From Siniperca chuatsi (taxonomy: Eukaryota > Chordata > Actinopteri > Centrarchiformes > Sinipercidae), in NCBI RefSeq assembly GCF_020085105.1, contig NC_058047.1:17163501-17227500 (forward strand): DNA of 64,000 bases, given 5' to 3'. This document shows, in pieces, positions 57,806 through 64,000 of this stretch. How positions within the stretch are numbered: position 1 is the stretch's first letter; every line of letters starts with the position of its first letter. The notes beneath the pieces are model-generated. The model was not told the DNA's origin and did not search any database. It was given only the letters and a program-made list of their open reading frames with translations. Both the position numbers and the translations under genes were made by a program.

Positions 57806-60672
57806 ATGGCCTCCGAAAGCGGCGATAGCAACATGGATAGAGAAATGATTCTGGCCGACTTTCAGGTGTGTCTCTTTTGTATGTCCAAAATATTTGATTC
57901 AGTAGTTAGTAATCTGTTTGCCGTTGTTGAATTACCTTGGGCCACTGTCAACAACAGTACACACGACCTGACTGGCGTCGTAAACAGCAGACCTGAGCAG
58001 AGCTTTGCTTTCTGTGGCTAGCACACTGAGCTAACAAACAGACAGCTTGCTAACTGATTCTGAAGGCAGTTATTAGCTGTAAGCTCGCTAACTAGATAAC
58101 GGCTGCCCAAAGCTGACAATCTAAAGAGTGGAAACATTTGTGTTTTGCGCTGGTTACAAGTTTGCTTGCTTGACAGATAACAACGATCTAGTTAGCTAAA
58201 AGGAGAGCTACGGCGCTCACGTAAACTGTCAACTTGTTTACACACTGCCAGTTGTCCTGTCAGGTTTTTAAATACTCGTTAGAAACAGTGTACCCCTTGA
58301 AGGTACCAGATTTTTAGCACAATTTGCAGGTAGGATAGTATATTTTGATGGTGAGAATATTCAGGCTACCAAATTATGCTTCCCCTCCAAATTGGCAGTA
58401 ATTTAGCATCCTGTTTGGGTGGTTATCATGCTTATTGACATCAGTACTAAATATACATCCTTCCTCTAAAATGTACACTTGGAAAATTAACCGTGGACCT
58501 TCTCTTTGATGGTGTCCCTCTCATGGGTTTGTTATTGTAGCCTTGTGTTCACTTTAATAATATTTGACTACAGGCCTAACCAGTGCTAGTTTTGTTAGCA
58601 AACAAGTTTTCCACTCTTAACTAATTTGAGTTGGATGTTAGGTTAGGGTGAGAGTGGATATGTCATTCATTCAGATTAGAATAGGCCACGATAGATGTAT
58701 TGTTTAGTTAGGCCATTGATGGCCAAAGCCAGTTCATAGGGCTCAAATCAATTTCAGAATTAATTCCAGTGTGTTTACGCAGGTTTACACACTGTTTCTG
58801 TTAAGTTTCTAAAGGAGACACCACACTTTAAAGTTGTGTCCTGTATCCTTGCGACCCATACAGTGCTGTAATGCTCAAACCACAAGGTAATACTTGTAAT
58901 TTCCTAATGTTTGAGCTGATCATTTTCTCTACCTTTGCAATGACTGTTGCAGCTTCACGAGATTGTGTTTCAGACACGAGATCAGATATAATCAGAAACT
59001 TGGGGTAAGGTATCCTAAAGTGTTACATGATTACTGGGGAGTCTGATTAAGCATTGTGTCAGTGATGCTGCATGAGACAGATGCTGTGCATATAACAAAA
59101 ACTGAATTAAAAAATGACGTTAAAGTAATGAAATCATAATAGCAGTGATATATACCGAAACAAACATGCACTACATGATAGATATATCAGATGCACAAAA
59201 ACATAAATGCCAGCAGACACCAAAAACAAATAAGTCAAAGACATAGAGACTGGAGCCTTATGCTCCACAAAACCAAAGATGACATGAATATGACATTGTT
59301 TGCCAGGTATTTTACAGCTCTGTTCAATAAAGAGGTTGTAGACTTCTAAGCAAACAAAAAAAAGACTTGAAAAATGTAATGATTTCACAGACATTTTGTC
59401 TGCATGAAACAAAGTCTGTTGGCTGTTTTTACAGATTTACCCAGTATTTTGATTACGTTCTCAGTTTGTTATCATTAATGTAAGATTCTTGAAATTGTCC
59501 ACTCATTCATACATTTGACCTTTAATTGTAGCTGGCAGATGGGTAACATTGCACCCCTACCTAAATAAAATGATCATATCCTTGATTTTACTGGTGTTTA
59601 CTTTTAAATAATGGTCATCACACAAGTTAATAAACTCATCCGTAACAGGTCTTGTTTCCTGCCCTGAAAGTAAACTTCGATTAACAGTATCATCTGCATA
59701 TTTCAGGATATGCCTGTTTCTCTTGGTATACATTATAAAAGAAAGCGGACATAAAACACAACCCTGGAAAACCAGTGGATCAGTAGCAAGTGTCTAAAAA
59801 TACATTTACTCAGGCTCTGTGTTCTCCCTGACAAAATATCCACAATCCAACCAATAATATTTGGATCAAGGTTAAAATGATTTAAAAGCTTTTCTGTGAA
59901 AAAAAAAGTCAACAGCCAGTAATAAATCCAAAAATTGAAGGCTATCATGTTTTACAGATGTTTTGAAACTAGGTGTTTTATAAATGTGGGTAAGCAGAGT
60001 AGCAGTTGCATCATCAACTCCTAAACCTGCCCTCTAGCCAAACTGCATATTGTCTTATTGAGTCCTTTGTCCAGCTTCTGATGATGATTTCATGACTAAA
60101 AAAGTTAAGGTTACTGCTCTAAAATCCTTCAACCATTTGGGTGTTCTTGTCTTTGGCACAGGTACAAATACATACTGTTTCCTTAAGGTGGGAACCACAT
60201 AGCAGAAGATGTTGCTCAGGTTTTAAGCAATGTTTCTAAAGGTTTATCTGGCTCTGGGCCTTTTTTGCTCTTGCACAACACATTTTTAATACTGCTTGTG
60301 TCAAAGGTCAAAATTGTCATCATTTTATCAGAGAATGTGTTTGATTCTGTTACAAGGATCAGTCTAAAAAAGGAAATGAAAGGCATAATTTGGGTTGTCT
60401 GCCTTATTTTACACTTCAGGAAGAATACAAATAGATCAATCTAAGATATTGGAATATTGGAATTGGTGTATCCTGACCCCCTTTGCAGTATTAATCCTTT
60501 CATACTATGAAGAACATATTTTGTTTTGCTTGCTTTGCAAGGGTCAAGAGTCCAATGCATTTCTCTCTTGTAATTCCTTTTTCTTTGTTTTTTCCTCTGA
60601 CAGGCTTGCACTGGAATTGACAACATTGCAGAGGCAATCACTCTGTTAGAGCTTAATAACTGGGATTTAGTG
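57806..60672 (+). CDS. faf1: FAS-associated factor 1, first two coding exons (gene continues past the window)
   Basis: Coding exons 57806-57865 (20 codons, ends ADFQ|gtgtgt) and 60604-60672 (23 codons, tctgacag acceptor, ends NNWDLV|gtaagt). They encode the N-terminal UBA domain, with NMDREMILADFQ and ACTG-I-N-AEAITLLE-NNWDLV as in human FAF1. Compared with the human start MASNMDRE there is a five-residue insertion (ESGDS) after MAS. FAF1 binds ubiquitin through this domain and p97/VCP through its C-terminal UBX domain, acting in protein degradation and in FAS and NF-kB signalling. The later exons were searched for in 60673-64000 and not found. The start has G at -3 and +4. Confidence 0.93.
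59540..60345 (-). mobile_element. Decayed LINE reverse transcriptase fragment
   Basis: Minus-strand frames contain reverse transcriptase motifs in order: VPVPKTRTPKWLKDFRAVTL (about 60170-60105), then LNHFNLDPNIIGWIVDILSGR (59890-59825), then KYADDTV carrying the catalytic YADD box (about 59715-59690) and LKVNTSKIKDM (about 59605-59575). Frameshifts and stops separate them, so it is dead. The motif set is that of non-LTR retrotransposons of the Rex/Jockey type. It lies in faf1 intron 1. Confidence 0.8.
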
Positions 60673-62714
60673 GTAAGTTCATTATCTGTAGGCTTTGGGC
60701 TTTGCTCTTTGACAGACAGACTTAGTCCATCTAGAGAACAGGTTCAATAGGGCAGTTAACACCCAATAACACACACTCTGTGTAATTTCTGTTATGGCCA
60801 TTTCTTCAGTTTACCCAGTATGTTTTGTTAAGAAGGTGGCAAGACTGCCCCCCTCAGTGCGGTGACTGTGTCCTGAGAAGTGTGGTAGCGTGAATGTTGA
60901 GTTGAGACACTTTGAGAAAGAATCTGTTCTGCCAAGTTTGTATTAACTCATGATGAGTCTGAAAAACAAGGAGCCCTTTACCATGCAGTGCATATTGGAA
61001 AGGGTCAGTCTATATTTAGACTGATGCTGGCAGGAGTTTAAAGCAGGCGGCAGCAGCAGCAGCAGCAGTCCAAGCAGTGGCAGGACAGACAGTGGGGCCT
61101 GGACTCACTGCACCTGTAAATCTGATGACTTGCAGTTCCTCTGCAGTAGCTGGTAGTTTTTGTAAACATTTACAACAACAAATCTGCTATGTGTGCCTGT
61201 GTGTTACTGAGCAGTGTTTCCCCCAGGATATTGTTTAGCAGAGCAAGAAAGTGTTTAATCCACCCAGATCCTGATGTATCTCGTCTTGTGATCAGTTTAA
61301 TTAGTAAATGACAGTCTAAACAATAGATACATTCATTAATTATGGCATGTGCGTGTGAAATAATGCCTTTGCTCTTTTCCCCTGAATGTTAATATTTGAT
61401 TTCATATGAACTGGAGGTGGTTTTTATTGAGATTGCCCGAGGTAAAAATATGCAAAAATAAAACATAAAAGAAACATCCAAAGAACTTCTCAAACCACTC
61501 CTACAGTATAATCCACTCCTCTGCTGCCCATGTGTATGGTCAGTATGCTCCAAAACATCATGTTTTTGCCAAAGTATGGCTAAATTGGCTAAACTGTTTC
61601 CATTTCAATCCTTTCAATGCAGATTAGAGTGCCTATCTAATGCTCTTCAATTTGTCAATCTGTCCTAGCTAGCTATCATTAGCTCTCTCGACCAACCCAC
61701 CAGTTATCTTCGTTGGTCTGAATTCCTGTTGCAGTTTACTGATGAGCTCCCGGCATGCCACTCAAACAGTTACTTCTTAAACAACAAAACATAAACATAA
61801 TACATAAACAAAACACCAGACCCAAACAGCATATTATCACCTGATACATTTTTGTTTACTTTGTATCTTCATGTGATACTGTAAACTTGTATCTATAGGA
61901 CTATAGCCTCTTTTCTCCGTAAAGAAGCAAACCATAAACTTCGTACAGGCACTTTTGAAGTCTACAATGGGTGTTTGATACTCAAAGGATAGAAGTTTGG
62001 TATTCTAAATTGATATCTGAGCACAACAGTATTGTGAAAGATAAAATATATGCCTTTGTCAAAATGTATGTATTTCATGTAGCCTATACCCAAACCTGTT
62101 TGTACTACAGAACAATATATTGTAGCTTTTAAAAGCTAGATGCCTTCTTTGCAGCAGGTATTTTGACTTTGAGAGTAGAAAAAGCACAGGCGTCACTAAT
62201 TACATTAACAGTTTCTACGTTCTATTCAAATGTCCCAGTAAGCCACTGGGACCTTGTGACAGTGTCACCGTGAACCAGAAATACCAGGACCCTGAAACTG
62301 AAGCAGCTAAATGGAATTCAGCCATCATTCATTTTATTATATACACATGTGCTTTTCCTACTGTGACATGTCAGATTGTCCTCCATGAAAAAGGCCTATC
62401 CTCTCCTTTTTAAATTTACATATACCATTGCACATTGATAATCAATAGAAGCAATGGGCAGAAACTATGATCAAACAAGTATATTCTTACCTCAAAACAA
62501 ACAAAATAATTAGCAAAAGAACAAGCACAACTAAACTGAAAAGTGAAATCTTCAGTGACCAAAGACTCCTGTTCAGTACTGCATTGGAGTATGTTTAGTC
62601 CTGATAAGTGCTGCAACAGCTTGTGGCACTTTACCAAAAAGGAATTTTATGTCTTCCTGGTAAACTGATCATGCAGACAACAGTACTTTACAAAGATGAT
62701 GACAGCATTAGAGG
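60673..62714 (+). other. faf1 intron 2, first part
   Basis: No exon found. It contains a (CAG)6 run at 61051-61068 and otherwise unremarkable AT-rich intron sequence. Confidence 0.5.
61051..61068. repeat. (CAG)6 trinucleotide repeat
   Basis: Six CAG units in faf1 intron 2. Confidence 0.9.
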
Positions 62715-63583
62715 TAGGGCTGCAGCTACCAGTTATTTTAGTAATTGAGTATTCTACCGATTATTCCATCGATTAATTGAGTAATTGAATAAGAAATACT
62801 TTTGCTTTATTAAAGAGCAATATAATAAATATGCAAAAGAGAGATAATAAGACAGGTCTCTTAAAATGAGCAAAACCAATTGGTTTTGTACATAAGCCTT
62901 TACTGTCTTCTTTGTGGCTTTTGTAGGAGGCAAAAACGAGTGGACAGGAACTGTGACTATCATAATAAATAACATGAATGAAGCTCAGGCTTTCACGAAT
63001 TGCCCGCAGCATTTTATTTTCTGTGGTTAAAATCTTGAACAAAACCTAGCTAACTTAGAGACATCTAGCCACCACATTGATTTACGTTGTTAACTAGCCA
63101 TTACATATAGCCATAATTAACGTAGCCTACATTCTATATTAGCCTTTATTTACCTTGTGTCGGGTCCGCTCTGTGGACTGGATGCATCGACTGTAACATT
63201 ATGCTTTCTGCTGAGATGCTGAAGCATAGGCGTTGTGCTATTGTGGTAGGCTACTTCAGTTTTACAATAGACACACTGTACAGAGTTTTCGTGGACACTT
63301 TCTGTCGCTTTCTCTGGCCTGTCTCTTCTCTGTGCCCCTCGCTATTTTCTCTCTCTTCCACCTCTTTGTAATCTGCGCTGTCAAATCACACCAAAGACGT
63401 TATGAACCGTCTCTGATCACACTCAGCATAAGCGCATTGTGCGACAGTAATAATCATCCGTACGAAACACAGTGCACTGTATGTAGTTATATGGATTAAA
63501 CGAAGCTTCGAGGCAAATAATTTGAATCGATGATTTTTAGTAATCAAGTTACTCAAGTTACTCAAGGAATTGTTTCTGCGCTA
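62715..63583 (-). mobile_element. Non-autonomous hAT transposon, 869 bp, perfect 8-bp TSD
   Basis: The left end reads TAGGGCTGCAGC, the right end is a decayed GTTTCTGCGCTA, and identical octamers ATTAGAGG flank it at 62707-62714 and 63584-63591. Sub-terminal 'attaatcga/gagtaattga' words are typical of fish hATs. It keeps a BED-finger coding fragment on the minus strand (63154-63330) but no catalytic domain, so it is internally deleted. It lies in faf1 intron 2. Confidence 0.85.
63154..63330 (-). pseudogene. BED zinc-finger exon remnant of a hAT transposase
   Basis: The minus-strand frame reads ...VQCVYCKTEVAYHNSTTPM and continues LQHLSRKHNVTVD. Cys-x2-Cys followed by His-x4-His is the BED zinc finger found at the N-terminus of hAT transposases, where it binds DNA. 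The frame ends at a good donor (acaag|gtaaat at 63154/63153), suggesting a first coding exon. An in-frame stop lies upstream (about 63348) and no downstream transposase is present. Confidence 0.75.
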
Positions 63584-63591
63584 ATTAGAGG

Positions 63592-64000
63592 TCAGCCATA
63601 AGATATTAAGTGGAATTGAGAGGATAGTGGTGTCCATGTCATTAATTTCATTGATGCTTAAAGGTGCCCTCACAGGTTTCACACTATTCCACTGATCAAC
63701 AGGTAGCGATAATTTGCCAAGATATGCAGCAATGCATCAACAAAGGCAGGGAAGAAGAAGACTGCAAGCAAATAAACATGGATGTAAACAATGTAGGATT
63801 TAAAATGAAATAAAAATCGGCTTTGAAAATGTTTTATGAGGAAGAAAATGCATTCAACATGTTTGTTAGACCCCCAAGAATACACCAAATGTGTTTTAGT
63901 GGGAAACACTGAATGTAAACATACTTTTGTTTGTTTACAAGAAAACTCCATAGGGCACCTTTTTAATTATTTATTTATTTATAATAATTTCTTGAACCTT
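63592..64000 (+). other. faf1 intron 2, last part in window
   Basis: AT-rich intron sequence; nothing recognised. The open frame at 63679-63951 on the minus strand has no domain and looks like chance. Confidence 0.5.

Overview
This window is ordinary vertebrate nuclear DNA, most likely from a percomorph-like teleost fish. The evidence is long GT-AG introns, abundant (CA)n/(GT)n microsatellites, and many short hAT-type MITEs, tRNA-derived SINEs and other dispersed repeats of the kind common in fish. It contains four protein-coding genes: ttc39a (+), rnf11 (+), cdkn2c (-) and the first two coding exons of faf1 (+). The same four genes are neighbours on human chromosome 1p32.3 (FAF1-CDKN2C-RNF11-TTC39A, from memory), so this is a conserved synteny block.

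Layout. 1-2243: probable 3' end of an upstream gene (eps15 would be expected from synteny), a dispersed repeat, and an intact 369-bp hAT MITE with a perfect 8-bp target duplication. 2244-24354: ttc39a, with 17 shared coding exons. Two alternative 5' ends were found: four small exons from 2244, or a single 11-residue exon at 7753. Both join the shared exon at 11165 in phase. 24355-27241: ttc39a 3' UTR and rnf11 promoter. 27242-40524: rnf11, three coding exons encoding a complete 154-residue RING-H2 protein, with a 12-kb first intron full of repeats. 40525-51512: rnf11 3' UTR and a repeat-rich intergenic stretch holding a (CA)n...(TG)n pair, several inverted-repeat elements, a foldback element of about 1 kb, a recent 138-bp-period tandem duplication, and weak hints of an unrecognised minus-strand gene. 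51513-54070: cdkn2c, two coding exons, 165 residues. 54071-57805: shared upstream region between the divergent cdkn2c and faf1. 57806-64000: start of faf1, whose second intron carries a hAT element retaining a BED zinc-finger exon; its first intron carries a decayed LINE reverse transcriptase.

The genes do not form a pathway. TTC39A is a TPR-like protein of poorly known function. RNF11 is a membrane-anchored E3 ubiquitin ligase adaptor, CDKN2C is a CDK4/6 inhibitor, and FAF1 is a UBA/UBX adaptor for ubiquitin and p97. I found no undescribed biological system. The most useful points are the alternative ttc39a 5' ends, a GC-AG intron in ttc39a beside a G-run, rnf11 being flipped relative to the human order, complementary dinucleotide repeats just after the rnf11 stop codon, and several precisely bounded transposons.
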